Source: Solirubrobacter deserti
GTDB lineage: Bacteria > Actinomycetota > Thermoleophilia > Solirubrobacterales > Solirubrobacteraceae
Assembly: GCF_003344625.1 (NCBI RefSeq)
Contig: NZ_QPKJ02000008.1
Location: 62,001 to 126,000, forward strand
Direction of reading: 5' to 3'
Length of the DNA stretch: 64,000 nt
Shown here: positions 50,105 to 58,416 of the stretch, piece after piece
How positions within the stretch are numbered: the first letter of the stretch is position 1
Layout of the letters: each line of letters starts with the position of its first letter
Program-made: the position numbers and the translations under genes
Notes under the pieces: generated by a model
What the model saw: only the letters and a program-made list of their open reading frames with translations
Told to the model about the DNA's origin: nothing
Database searches by the model: none

Positions 50105-50167
50105 GCTGGGCACGCTAGTACGCGCGAGCGTGCGAGCACTCCGACGGATGCAGGAAACTCCGGCGGG

Positions 50168-50539
50168 ATGGATGCGAACGCGTTCTGGGAGCTCGTCGAT
50201 CTCGGCCTGCACGACCCTGAGGGCGTCAAACGGCGGGTCGAGGCCCTGTCGGAGCAGGAGCTGGTCGACTTCTACTGGCTGCACCAGGATCACCTCGACC
50301 AGCTGCTGCCCGGCGACTTCGACTACCCCGGCCACCACCAGGACGTCGCCCTGTGCGTGATTCGCAACGGCCGGCGCTATTTCGAGGAGATCGTGGTGGA
50401 CCCGGAGCACCGGCTGCCGCTGGACTCGGGCGGCTTCAACGGGTTCTCGGTCGTGGGCGTCGTGCTGGACGTGTACGAGGCGCGCTACGGCGACGTCATC
50501 CGCGACCAGGACGAACCGCCTCCGCCCGGCGCTCGCTAA
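50168..50539 (+). CDS. DUF4240-like protein
   Basis: 123 residues. The start (MDANAFWELVDLGLHDPEGV, then FYWLHQDHLDQL) and the central DFDYPGHHQDVALCVIRNGR resemble DUF4240 proteins, a family of unknown function that begins with FW.li. It is cytoplasmic and acidic. It is divergent from the aldehyde dehydrogenase and 12 bases upstream of uppP. Confidence 0.65.
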   Translation: MDANAFWELVDLGLHDPEGVKRRVEALSEQELVDFYWLHQDHLDQLLPGDFDYPGHHQDVALCVIRNGRRYFEEIVVDPEHRLPLDSGGFNGFSVVGVVLDVYEARYGDVIRDQDEPPPPGAR

Positions 50540-50551
50540 CCTGCGGCCGCC

Positions 50552-51376
50552 GTGGACGCCTTTCAAGCCATCGTCCTCGGCATCGTCCAGGGGCTGACCG
50601 AGTTCCTGCCGATCTCGAGCACCGGACACCTGCTGATCGTGCCGACGTTCCTGGGCTGGGGCGATCCGGGCGCGGCCTTCACCGCCGTCACCCAGCTCGG
50701 GACCATGGCGGCGGTCCTGCTCTACTTCCGCAAGGACCTGTGGAACATCGCCCGCTCGTGGTTCTTGAGCCTGTGGATCAAGCCCGAGCTGCGCGGGACG
50801 CTCGACGCCCGCATGGGCTGGTACATCGGGCTGGGCACGATCCCGATCGGCATCTTCGGGCTCGTCTTCAGTGACCAGATCGAGGACGGCGCGCGCTCGC
50901 TGTACCTCGTGGGTACGACGTTGATCGTGCTCGGCCTGGTGCTCCTGCTGGCCGAGAAGGTGGCCAAGCACGACCGTGAAATCGAGGACATCAAGGCCAA
51001 GGACGCGGTGTTCATCGGCTTCGCGCAGGCTGCGGCGCTCGTCCCGGGCGTCTCGCGCTCGGGCGCGACGATCACCGCCGGCCTGTTCTCGGGCTTCAAC
51101 CGCGCCGCCGCCGCGCGCTACAGCTTCCTGCTGTCGGTCCCGGCGGTCGTGCTCTCCGGGCTGTTCGAGATGCGCAAGATCGGCGACCCGGGCGGCGTCG
51201 GCGCGCTGGAGACGGCGCTGGCCACGATCGCCGCGTTCATCGTCGGCTATGCGTCGATCGCGTGGCTGCTGAAGTGGCTCGCGAGCCACTCCACGATGGT
51301 CTTCGTCGTCTATCGCGTGGCGCTCGGCGTGCTCGTGATCACGCTGACGGCGACCGGTGTGATCGAAGCGTCGTAG
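50552..51376 (+). CDS. uppP: Undecaprenyl-diphosphatase UppP
   Basis: 274 residues from GTG 50552. It recycles undecaprenyl diphosphate to the monophosphate lipid carrier for cell-wall synthesis, and confers some bacitracin resistance. Family motifs: QGLTEFLPISSTGHLLI at the N-terminus and PGVSRSGATITAGL around 170, with about eight membrane helices. Length is typical. Confidence 0.95.
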   Translation: MDAFQAIVLGIVQGLTEFLPISSTGHLLIVPTFLGWGDPGAAFTAVTQLGTMAAVLLYFRKDLWNIARSWFLSLWIKPELRGTLDARMGWYIGLGTIPIGIFGLVFSDQIEDGARSLYLVGTTLIVLGLVLLLAEKVAKHDREIEDIKAKDAVFIGFAQAAALVPGVSRSGATITAGLFSGFNRAAAARYSFLLSVPAVVLSGLFEMRKIGDPGGVGALETALATIAAFIVGYASIAWLLKWLASHSTMVFVVYRVALGVLVITLTATGVIEAS

Positions 51377-51388
51377 TCTTTTTTGGTC

Positions 51389-52480
51389 ATGGCGACCCGA
51401 GAGCGCGTCCGTCTGCCCCCTTCGGTCTTCCGCCTGCCGGTGGAGAAGATCCGCGAGGGCTACTACTCCGACGCCTATTTCAACCTGACCAAGCAGCTGC
51501 TGGAAGCCGACAACCACCACCCACGGGTGCTGATGCAGGTCTTCCAGCGCAAGGACTCGATCCTCGGCGGCGTCGACGAGGCGATCGCGGTCCTCAAGAC
51601 CGGCGTCGGCCACTACGAGGGCGACGTCTGGGTGCCCACGTTCGACCAGCTCGAAGTCAAGGCCCTGCACGAGGGCGACGAGATCGAGCCGTGGGAGACC
51701 GTGATGACGATCGAGGGCGACTACGCCGAGTTCGCGCACCTCGAGACCGTCTACCTGGGCGTGATGGCCCGCCGCACGCTGATCATGCGCAACGTGCGCG
51801 AGGTGGTCAGCGCTGCAAACGGCAAGCCGATCCTGTACTTCCCCGCCCGCCACGACCACTGGCTCGTGCAGACGGGTGACGGCTGGTCGGCGCACATCGG
51901 CGGCTCGATCGGCGTCTCCACCGACGCGCAGGCGTCCTGGTGGGGCGGCCGCGGGATCGGGACGGTGCCGCACGCGCTGATCGCCGCCTACAACGGCGAC
52001 ACCGCGCTCGCGGCGCGCAAGTTCGCCGACCGCTTCGGCCGCGACATGAACGTCACCGTCCTCGTCGACTTCAAGAACGACAGCGTCACGACCGCGCTGG
52101 AAGTCGCCGACGCGCTGGGCGAGGACCTGTGGGGCGTGCGGTTGGACACTTCAAACACGCTCGCGGACGAGTCGCTGCGCCGGCTCCACGGCGACACGGC
52201 GCCGAAGGGCGTCGCGGCCGAGCTCGTGGAGCTGACGCGCTCAGAACTCGACAAGCACGGGTTCAAGGACGTCCGCATCGTCGTGTCCGGCGGCTTCAAC
52301 GCGGAGCGCATCCGCGCCTTCGAGGCGGCGAGCATCCCGGTCGACTCCTACGGCGTGGGCTCCTCGCTGATCCGCGGCTCCAACGACTTCACGGCGGACG
52401 TCGTGCTCAACGAGGGCAAGCCGGCGGCGAAGGTCGGGCGCGAGTACAGGCCGAACGAGCGGCTCGAGCTCGTCAAGTAA
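51389..52480 (+). CDS. pncB: Nicotinate phosphoribosyltransferase
   Basis: 363 residues from ATG 51389 (preferred to the TTG 6 bases earlier). It converts nicotinate to nicotinate mononucleotide for NAD salvage. Family features: YYSDAYFNLTKQLL near the start, FPARHDHWL, GGSIGVSTDAQASWWGGRG, VDFKNDS, GVRLDTSNTLADESL and SGGFNAERIRAF with the phosphate-binding GVGSSLI near the end. It follows uppP closely and is itself followed by a strong terminator. pncA lies about 1 kb away on the opposite strand. Confidence 0.92.
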   Translation: MATRERVRLPPSVFRLPVEKIREGYYSDAYFNLTKQLLEADNHHPRVLMQVFQRKDSILGGVDEAIAVLKTGVGHYEGDVWVPTFDQLEVKALHEGDEIEPWETVMTIEGDYAEFAHLETVYLGVMARRTLIMRNVREVVSAANGKPILYFPARHDHWLVQTGDGWSAHIGGSIGVSTDAQASWWGGRGIGTVPHALIAAYNGDTALAARKFADRFGRDMNVTVLVDFKNDSVTTALEVADALGEDLWGVRLDTSNTLADESLRRLHGDTAPKGVAAELVELTRSELDKHGFKDVRIVVSGGFNAERIRAFEAASIPVDSYGVGSSLIRGSNDFTADVVLNEGKPAAKVGREYRPNERLELVK

Positions 52481-52494
52481 GACGACTTCGGAAT

Positions 52495-52531
52495 AGGTGC
52501 CTGCCGGTGGCGTCTCCACCGGCAGGCACCT
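52495..52531. terminator. Strong hairpin terminator after pncB
   Basis: 16-base arms (52495-52510 and 52516-52531) pair perfectly around a CGTCT loop, 14 bases after the pncB stop. This is the best stem-loop in the window. No T-tract follows. Confidence 0.8.
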
Positions 52532-52740
52532 CATGCCACGACCACGCTCGTCGGCCACGGGCAGCTGGCGAACGGCCTGCTGCAAGGTCCGCCAGCAGGC
52601 GGGGCGTCATCGGCGGGCGCGGCATCGACATCACGGTGGACCAGGGCAAGCCGCCGATCGCGGTCAACGCGGACGCCGGCGGGACGGCCCTCGACGCGGA
52701 CGACCACCTGCTGGGCGTGAGGCCGTTCAAGGGCAGCTAG
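52532..52740 (+). other. Interval with a possible small or decayed coding segment
   Basis: Between the pncB terminator and the pcm stop. The frame that ends at 52740 reads GVIGGRGIDITVDQGKPPIA and GGTALDADDHLLGVRPF, composition that looks protein-like, while its upstream part looks coding in another frame (TTLVGHGQLANGLLQGPPAG). This could be a frameshifted short gene or remnant. A GTG at 52635 would give 34 residues. I cannot support a start. Confidence 0.3.
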
Positions 52741-53345
52741 GAGACCAGCGGGACGAACCGCACGCGCTCGAGCGACCGGCGCTCGAACCCGTCGGCCGTC
52801 CGCCGGATGAGCACGAGCCGCTGCTCGTCCTCCTGAACCGGCACGACCAGCCGCCCGCCCTCGACGAGCTGCGCCTCGAGGGCCAGCGGGACGGTCGAAG
52901 CCGCCGCGGCGACGTTGATGGCGTCGAACGGCGCCTCGGCCGGCAGGCCCTGTGAGCCGTCGCCCACCAGCAGCGTGACGTTGTCGATCCCGGCGGCCGC
53001 GAGGTTCTGCGCCGCCCGCTCCGACAGTGCCGGATGGCGCTCCACGCTCCACACGTGCGCACCGAGCCGGGCGAGGATCGCCGCGTGATAGCCCGAGCCC
53101 GTCCCGACGTCGAGGATCCGCTCGCCGCCGCGCAGCGCGAGCAGCTCACACATGCGCGCGACGATCAGCGGTTGGGAGATCGTCTGGTCGGAACCGATCG
53201 GCAGCGGGACGTTGTCCCACGCGTCGGAGGCCAGGCGCGCCGGGACGAACCGGTCGCGCGGGACGTCGTGGACCGCCTGCAGCACGCGCTCGTCGGAGAC
53301 GTGCGGACGCAGTTGCGTGAGCAGCCGGTCCCGGCCGCGCCTCAC
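52737..53345 (-). CDS. pcm: Protein-L-isoaspartate O-methyltransferase
   Basis: 202 residues from GTG 53345. It methylates L-isoaspartyl residues in aged proteins so they can revert. Family motifs: VPRDRFVPARLASDAWDN near the start, PIGSDQTISQPLIVARM, and the SAM motif ILDVGTGSGYHAAILARLG. Length is typical. Confidence 0.92.
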   Translation of the reverse strand: MRRGRDRLLTQLRPHVSDERVLQAVHDVPRDRFVPARLASDAWDNVPLPIGSDQTISQPLIVARMCELLALRGGERILDVGTGSGYHAAILARLGAHVWSVERHPALSERAAQNLAAAGIDNVTLLVGDGSQGLPAEAPFDAINVAAAASTVPLALEAQLVEGGRLVVPVQEDEQRLVLIRRTADGFERRSLERVRFVPLVS

Positions 53346-53427
53346 ACTGCGACCCCCCTCACGCGCGAGTACGAGCCTCTTGGGCGAGTGCTCGCAGCGA
53401 CGCGAGCCGCCAGGCGAGCTTCGCCGT

Positions 53428-53967
53428 TCACGCCATCACGCCGCCCGCCGCTCGGACCTCGGCCAGGGCGCGCTCGGAGTCGCCCGGCTCCACGTCCACG
53501 CCGCGCACCGCGGTGGAGTCCACGGTCACCTGGAAGCCGGAGCGCAGCGCGTCGAGCGCGGTGTTCTTGACGCAGTAGTCCGTCGCCAGCCCGACGACCG
53601 TCACCTGCGTGATGCCGTGCTCGCGCAGGATCTCCTCGAGGTCGGTGCCCTCGAAGCCGCTGTAGCCGTCGGTGTCGACCGCCTGACCTTTGTCCACGAC
53701 GACGTCGATGTTCGTCTGCACGAGCGCCGGGTGCAGCTGCGCGCCCTGCGTGCCGGCCACGCAGTGCACGGGCCACGGGCCGCCCTGGTCGCTGAACGAG
53801 TTGTGGTCGGCGGGATGCCAGTCGCGCGTGGCCACCACCAGGTCGTAGTCGCCGGACGTGGCCAGGGCGTTGATGCGGTCGGCGATCCGGTCGCCGTCCG
53901 GCACCGCCAGGGCGCCGCCGGGCGTGAAGTCGTTCTGGAAGTCGACGATTACGAGGGCTCTTGCCAT
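53428..53967 (-). CDS. pncA: Nicotinamidase (isochorismatase-like)
   Basis: 179 residues. It hydrolyses nicotinamide to nicotinate, supplying pncB. The catalytic triad is visible: Asp 9 (VDFQNDF), Lys 93 (VVVDKGQ) and Cys 132 (GLATDYCVKN). Metal ligands Asp 49, His 51 and His 55 lie in RDWHPADHNSF. Start ATG 53967 lies 19 bases inside the upstream dehydrogenase gene, so translation is coupled. Confidence 0.93.
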   Translation of the reverse strand: MARALVIVDFQNDFTPGGALAVPDGDRIADRINALATSGDYDLVVATRDWHPADHNSFSDQGGPWPVHCVAGTQGAQLHPALVQTNIDVVVDKGQAVDTDGYSGFEGTDLEEILREHGITQVTVVGLATDYCVKNTALDALRSGFQVTVDSTAVRGVDVEPGDSERALAEVRAAGGVMA

Positions 53968-54755
53968 AGGGCCCTGATTGTGGCGCTCAGGTCTTCGTCG
54001 CCGTAACCGGCCTCGACGACCTTGAGCATCTGCTGCCGGATCAGGCGAGGCAGCGGGAGGTCGGGCGCGGCGTCGGAGATCAGCCCGGCGTCCTTGGCGG
54101 CCAGTACGAGCGGGAACGACGGCGGGAACTCGCGCGCGATCATCGGCTCGCCCTTGAGCCGCGCGTACGGCGTGTCCATCAGCCCGCCCTCGATCATGGA
54201 CAGGAAGGCGCGTGGGTCGACGTCGAGCTGCTCGGCCAGCGCGATCGTCTCCGCCAGCGCCTCGACCAGCCCCAGCACCCACGCGTTGCCGACGAGCTTC
54301 ATCCGCTGGCCCGCGCCGATCTCGTCGCCGAGGTCGATGACCTTCGCCGACACGGGCGCGAAGACCTCGCCCAGGCGCTCGCGGCCGGGCCCGCTCGCCA
54401 GCACGGTGAGCTTGCCGTCCTCGGCCGGCTTGCGCGTGCCCATCACGGGACCGTCGACGTGCGGCGCGAACTTCGCCGGCCACTCGACCCCGATGGTCGA
54501 CGCCTGCCACCACACGACGCCGTCGGGCAGCGTCACGTCGTCCATCACGGCCGCGACGGTCGGCCCGTCGGCGAGCATCGTGATCACGACCTCTGCGCCT
54601 TCGACCGCCTCGCGCGGCGTGCCCGCCACGCTCGCGCCCAGGCCCTCGGCCTTGGCCGCGGTCCGGTTCCAGGCACGGACCTCATGCCCCGCGGAGGCGA
54701 GGTTGCGCGCCATCGGCGCGCCCATGATGCCCGTGCCCAGGACCGCGATTCTCAT
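53949..54755 (-). CDS. 3-hydroxyisobutyrate-dehydrogenase-family enzyme
   Basis: 268 residues, beta-hydroxyacid dehydrogenase family. Rossmann start RIAVLGTGIMGAPMARNLAS, then MLADGPTVAAVM, the substrate-binding segment WWQASTIGVEWPAKFA, KLVGNAWVLGLVEALAE with the catalytic Lys, and a helical C-terminus. NAD(P)-dependent; substrate unknown. It lies between the Vms1-like gene (4-base gap) and pncA (19-base overlap). Confidence 0.88.
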   Translation of the reverse strand: MRIAVLGTGIMGAPMARNLASAGHEVRAWNRTAAKAEGLGASVAGTPREAVEGAEVVITMLADGPTVAAVMDDVTLPDGVVWWQASTIGVEWPAKFAPHVDGPVMGTRKPAEDGKLTVLASGPGRERLGEVFAPVSAKVIDLGDEIGAGQRMKLVGNAWVLGLVEALAETIALAEQLDVDPRAFLSMIEGGLMDTPYARLKGEPMIAREFPPSFPLVLAAKDAGLISDAAPDLPLPRLIRQQMLKVVEAGYGDEDLSATIRALWQEPS

Positions 54756-54759
54756 GAGC

Positions 54760-55884
54760 TCAGAAGCGAAGCACCGCGCCGATGCCGCCGAGCTCGTCCA
54801 GATCCGTGTGGTGGCGCACGACCATCGCGCTGGCGGACTGCTCGATCGCCTTCTCGATCGCCGGCTCGACGATGTTGTCCACCGGCTCGCCCTCGTCGCG
54901 GCCCTCCGGCAGCAGCAGCCCGGCCTGGAAGTCCACCCGGCCCGGGATCTGGAAGTTCTCCGCGATCAGCAGCGTCTCCACGCGCGCCTGGTTGAGCGCG
55001 TCCAGCACCTCGGCGATGCCGGCCGCGCCGCGCCCGCCCGTGCCGACGCCCTGCTGTAGCCGGTCCAGCGCCTCGCGCTCGAGGCGCATCTGGTGCGCGG
55101 TGATCTCGGTCGCCGCGGCTGCGCACACGTCGTCGAGCGACGCGTTCTCGATGTCCACGGAGATCTTGCCCGCGATCCGCTCGGCCAGGTACGGGTGCAG
55201 CTTGCCCTTGAACTCGGTGATCAGCTCCTCGGGCGCGCCGATCAGAATCCGGTCGGCCCCGCGCTTCTTGTAGAGGTCGAACGCGAGGTCGGCGGCGTTC
55301 TGGAGGTGGTCGGAGACCTCCTTGTCGACGGAGCGCTGGTAGCGCATCTGCGACCAGCCGCCCTGATCGTGCTGGGAGTGCACGTCGTCGACGAAGCGAT
55401 CGGTCTCCTCGAGGCCCTCGTTGGGCCCGAAGAACAGCCGCGCGGCGCGGCGGTTGCTGAGCAGCACCATCCACATCTCGTCCGTGCCCTGGAGCACGAG
55501 CGGCTCGACGTACGGCGTGTCGTTGACCACGACCTTGTTGTCCACGGGCCGCCGCAGCCGGATGACCTCCAGCAGATCGGCCGGGCCGCAGGCGTAGACT
55601 GCGACGGCGCGCGTGCCGTTCTGCGCGATGTCACCGCCCTCGAGGACGCCGCGCACGCGTTCGATGTCGTCGCGCAGCGCGAGCAGCTCATCGTGCGTCA
55701 GCCCCTCGGTCTCGTCGACCTTGTGCGACGCGTCCGTCAGGACCGAGGTGATGGCGGATGATCGCGCGTTCGCGGTGGCGAACTGCGTCGGGTCCAGATT
55801 CAGGAACACGGACAGCACGCGCCCCTGCTCAGGGTGCACGGCGGAGAGTGCCCGAAGGCGGGCCTGCGTGATCGGTTCGGCCAT
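54760..55884 (-). CDS. Vms1/eRF1-like (baeRF) protein
   Basis: 374 residues. Middle domain resembles eRF1 and Vms1 release factors: a loop GGWSQMRYQRSVDKEVSDHL with the Gln at about 179 in the position where Vms1-type release factors place their catalytic Gln. The C-terminal domain looks like the L7Ae-like end of eRF1 (GRVDFQAGLLLP onwards). Bacterial members (baeRF) are predicted peptidyl-tRNA hydrolases for stalled ribosomes. ATG 55884; it is the start of a coupled run with the dehydrogenase and pncA. The biochemical role is inferred from the family. Confidence 0.7.
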   Translation of the reverse strand: MAEPITQARLRALSAVHPEQGRVLSVFLNLDPTQFATANARSSAITSVLTDASHKVDETEGLTHDELLALRDDIERVRGVLEGGDIAQNGTRAVAVYACGPADLLEVIRLRRPVDNKVVVNDTPYVEPLVLQGTDEMWMVLLSNRRAARLFFGPNEGLEETDRFVDDVHSQHDQGGWSQMRYQRSVDKEVSDHLQNAADLAFDLYKKRGADRILIGAPEELITEFKGKLHPYLAERIAGKISVDIENASLDDVCAAAATEITAHQMRLEREALDRLQQGVGTGGRGAAGIAEVLDALNQARVETLLIAENFQIPGRVDFQAGLLLPEGRDEGEPVDNIVEPAIEKAIEQSASAMVVRHHTDLDELGGIGAVLRF

Positions 55885-55893
55885 TGCGGTCGC

Positions 55894-56535
55894 CTACCCC
55901 ACGTTCGCGGCGGCCGAACCGGGTTGCGTCAACACGCGCACCCGGGTGTCACGGCCCCCGGTTGACGGACTCGCCTCGGGCAGGATCCCGAGGCCTTCCA
56001 GCATCACGAAGAACGCGCGCGCCCAGACCGACTCGGTCGTGCGGGCGCGGACGTCCTTCCAGTCGATGCGCTCGCGCAGCGCGCGGGAGATGGCCAGCAG
56101 GGACTCGTAGCGCAGCGAGTGCTCATCCAGAGCCATGAGCTTCGTCACGAGCACGTCCTCGAGCGCCATCACGCGCATCTCCATGCCGAGTACGGACATT
56201 ACCTCGCCGCGCTCGATCAGGGCGTCGTCGACCGGCGTGCCCTTGGGGTGGTGGATCAGGTCGACGAGCGTCTCGCCGTCCCAGACCTTCACGAGCCATT
56301 CCTCCGGCGGGTCCTCGAAGCGCATGCCGGCGGCCCCGAGCGCCTCGACCGCACGGTCGATGTCTTCGGGCTTGAGCATCAGATCGAGGTCGTGACGGGT
56401 CTCCGGGCCGCCGCGCGCCCAGCTGGCGAGGCTCCCTCCGAGCAGGAACGGGACGTCCGCTTCACGCAGGGCTGCGGCGGACTTCTTCAGCGACGCCTCG
56501 AGATCCGAGAACGGGCTCTCCTCATCCGTGGACAT
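55894..56535 (-). CDS. Nucleotidyltransferase-fold protein
   Basis: 213 residues. The minimal nucleotidyltransferase core is visible: LLGGSLASWARGG (GG-S motif) and RHDLDLMLKPED with the metal Asp pair. The rest is helical (ALEDVLVTKLMALDEHSLRY). It resembles the AbiEii/MNT-like group, which includes toxin nucleotidyltransferases, but no partner gene is adjacent. Divergent from the phosphoesterase gene. Confidence 0.75.
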   Translation of the reverse strand: MSTDEESPFSDLEASLKKSAAALREADVPFLLGGSLASWARGGPETRHDLDLMLKPEDIDRAVEALGAAGMRFEDPPEEWLVKVWDGETLVDLIHHPKGTPVDDALIERGEVMSVLGMEMRVMALEDVLVTKLMALDEHSLRYESLLAISRALRERIDWKDVRARTTESVWARAFFVMLEGLGILPEASPSTGGRDTRVRVLTQPGSAAANVG

Positions 56536-56542
56536 GTGAACG

Positions 56543-56571
56543 GGCTACCCGGTGCCCACGATCGGGTAGCC
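56543..56571. promoter_or_regulatory. Inverted repeat in a divergent promoter
   Basis: GGCTACCCG (56543-56551) and CGGGTAGCC (56563-56571) are perfect 9-base arms with an 11-base spacer, in the 45-base gap between the nucleotidyltransferase and phosphoesterase starts. Either an operator or a 5' stem-loop. Confidence 0.45.
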
Positions 56572-56580
56572 GTTTCGGAT

Positions 56581-57387
56581 ATGAGTTCGATCGCCATCGA
56601 CGGCCGCCCCGCCGAGCGGCGGGAGGAATGCCGGATCCGGATCGCCGCCGCGGGGGACATCCACTACGGGGAACGCGCCGACGACCGGGAGCGCGCGCGG
56701 GCGACGTTCGCCGCGCTCGAGGACCGCGTGGACGTGATCCTGCTGGCCGGTGACCTCACGACGCACGGTGAGCCCGAGCAGGCGCAGATCGTCGCCGACG
56801 CCGTGCGCGACGTCGGCGTGCCGGTCCTGACCGTGCTCGGCAACCACGACTGGCACGTCAACCGGGCGGACGACTTCAAGGCCGTCCTGCAGGAGGCGGG
56901 CGTGGTCGTCCTCGACAAGACCCATTCGCACGAGGTGCTCGACATCTGCGACACGCAGGTCGGGATCGCGGGCGTGAAGGGGTTCATGGGCGGCTTCCCC
57001 GGCTCGCACCTGCCCGACTTCGGCGAGCCGTCGCTGCGGGGCGTGTACCGCGAGAGCATCGAGGAGGCCGAGGCGCTCGACGAAGGGCTGCGGGCGATCC
57101 AGATGTGCGCGTTCCGGATCGTGCTCATGCACTACGCGCCGACCACCGAGACGCTCGTCGGCGAGCGGGAGACGATCTGGACCTTCCTCGGCACCGACCG
57201 GCTCGCGCCGCCGCTGCTCGAGCACAACCCGGACATGGTCCTGCACGGGCACGCCCACGCAGGCACGTTCGAGGGCCGCATCGGCGAGGTGCCGGTCTAC
57301 AACGTCAGCGTGCCGGTGCTCGGCGAGGACTTCTGGGTCTTCGAGCTCACGGGTGAGCGTCGGCGCGTGCCCTCAGAAGTTCACTGA
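56581..57387 (+). CDS. Calcineurin-like metallophosphoesterase
   Basis: 268 residues from ATG 56581. All blocks of the family are present: AAAGDIHYG, LLAGDLTTHG, VLGNHDWHVN, MHYAP and HGHAHAG. These bind two metals and cleave phosphoesters; the substrate cannot be predicted. A C-terminal beta domain follows. The gene stands alone. Confidence 0.9.
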   Translation: MSSIAIDGRPAERREECRIRIAAAGDIHYGERADDRERARATFAALEDRVDVILLAGDLTTHGEPEQAQIVADAVRDVGVPVLTVLGNHDWHVNRADDFKAVLQEAGVVVLDKTHSHEVLDICDTQVGIAGVKGFMGGFPGSHLPDFGEPSLRGVYRESIEEAEALDEGLRAIQMCAFRIVLMHYAPTTETLVGERETIWTFLGTDRLAPPLLEHNPDMVLHGHAHAGTFEGRIGEVPVYNVSVPVLGEDFWVFELTGERRRVPSEVH

Positions 57388-57420
57388 TCACGGCCCTTGC
57401 CGGATTCCATGTGCGGACAG

Positions 57421-58413
57421 TCACCCGCGGCCGGGCCACGAGATGCCGCGGCCCTTGATGTTCGCGGTCAGGTACGGCGGGTCCGAGCCCTCGGGCAGGT
57501 ACAACAGCCACTGGGGCTCGCCGGCGCTGAACCCGATGTCCGGACGCAGGATCGCGTACATGGCGTTCTTGAGGCCCTTGGCGTACCTGCTCTTGGCCAT
57601 GCGCTCGATCGCGCGCGGGTCGACGCGGGAGAGCCGGATCGTCTTGGTCTGCGCGCCGTTGGGCGCGCTGATGTCGCGGCCGGTGAGCTCGCCGTCGAAC
57701 CCGAACTGGAGGGCGACCACGCGCCCGCCGGACTTCATCGCCACCGAGGCGCGCTCGGGCCAGACGGTGAGGTCGTACAGGGCGTCGCCCTCCTTGGCGG
57801 CGGCGTCGAGCACCTTATGCAGGTTCTCCGCGCGCATCAGCGAGTCGGGCTCGGCGCCGCCCGGCTCCGGGTTCTCCTCGCCGCTCAGCCGCAGGCCCTT
57901 GCCGTTGAGGTTGGCGATGAAGCTGTCGGGCTCCCCGCGCAGCATGTAGACGTTCCACTGGCGGCTGGAGCCGGTCAGCGAGAGGCGCTCCACGGGCTCG
58001 CCGGTCTCCTTGCGCGCGGCCTTGCTGATCCGGTCCAGGGCCTTGGGGTCGAGCTTGGCGACGGGCACGGTGCCGATCGGGTCGGCCTCGCCGACGTCGT
58101 CCTTCATCGAGCGCCCGGAGGCGTCGATGCGGACGACCAGCCGCCGGCCTGAGTCGATCGCGGTCGCGTCGACCTCGAGCAGGTTGACGTTGAGCGACTG
58201 CAGCCGGCCGTCCGGGCCGAGCTCGCGCTCGAGCGCCTCGATCACGCGCTCGAAGTTCGCGGACTGCATGAAGTTGCCCTCGATGGAGGCGGCGTTGCCG
58301 CGGCCGTACTGGCCGGTGAGGTCGGCGGGCCCGAGCTCCCGCATGACCCAGAAGCCGCCGTAGGCGCCGGCGACGGTGGCGAGCAGGGCGAAGAAGACGG
58401 TGATCGCGCGCAT
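57421..58413 (-). CDS. Membrane-anchored protein with two internal repeats
   Basis: 330 residues. A single N-terminal helix (MRAITVFFALLATVAGAYGG) anchors it. The rest consists of two homologous units: LDPKALDRISKAARKETGE then WNVYMLRGEPDSFIANLNGK, and VDPRAIERMAKSRYAKG then PQWLLYLPEGSDPPYLTANI. The fold resembles small PepSY-like sensors but I cannot assign it. It ends the minus-strand pair with the SHOCT protein and starts 3 bases after it. Confidence 0.7.
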   Translation of the reverse strand: MRAITVFFALLATVAGAYGGFWVMRELGPADLTGQYGRGNAASIEGNFMQSANFERVIEALERELGPDGRLQSLNVNLLEVDATAIDSGRRLVVRIDASGRSMKDDVGEADPIGTVPVAKLDPKALDRISKAARKETGEPVERLSLTGSSRQWNVYMLRGEPDSFIANLNGKGLRLSGEENPEPGGAEPDSLMRAENLHKVLDAAAKEGDALYDLTVWPERASVAMKSGGRVVALQFGFDGELTGRDISAPNGAQTKTIRLSRVDPRAIERMAKSRYAKGLKNAMYAILRPDIGFSAGEPQWLLYLPEGSDPPYLTANIKGRGISWPGRG

Positions 58414-58416
58414 GGT

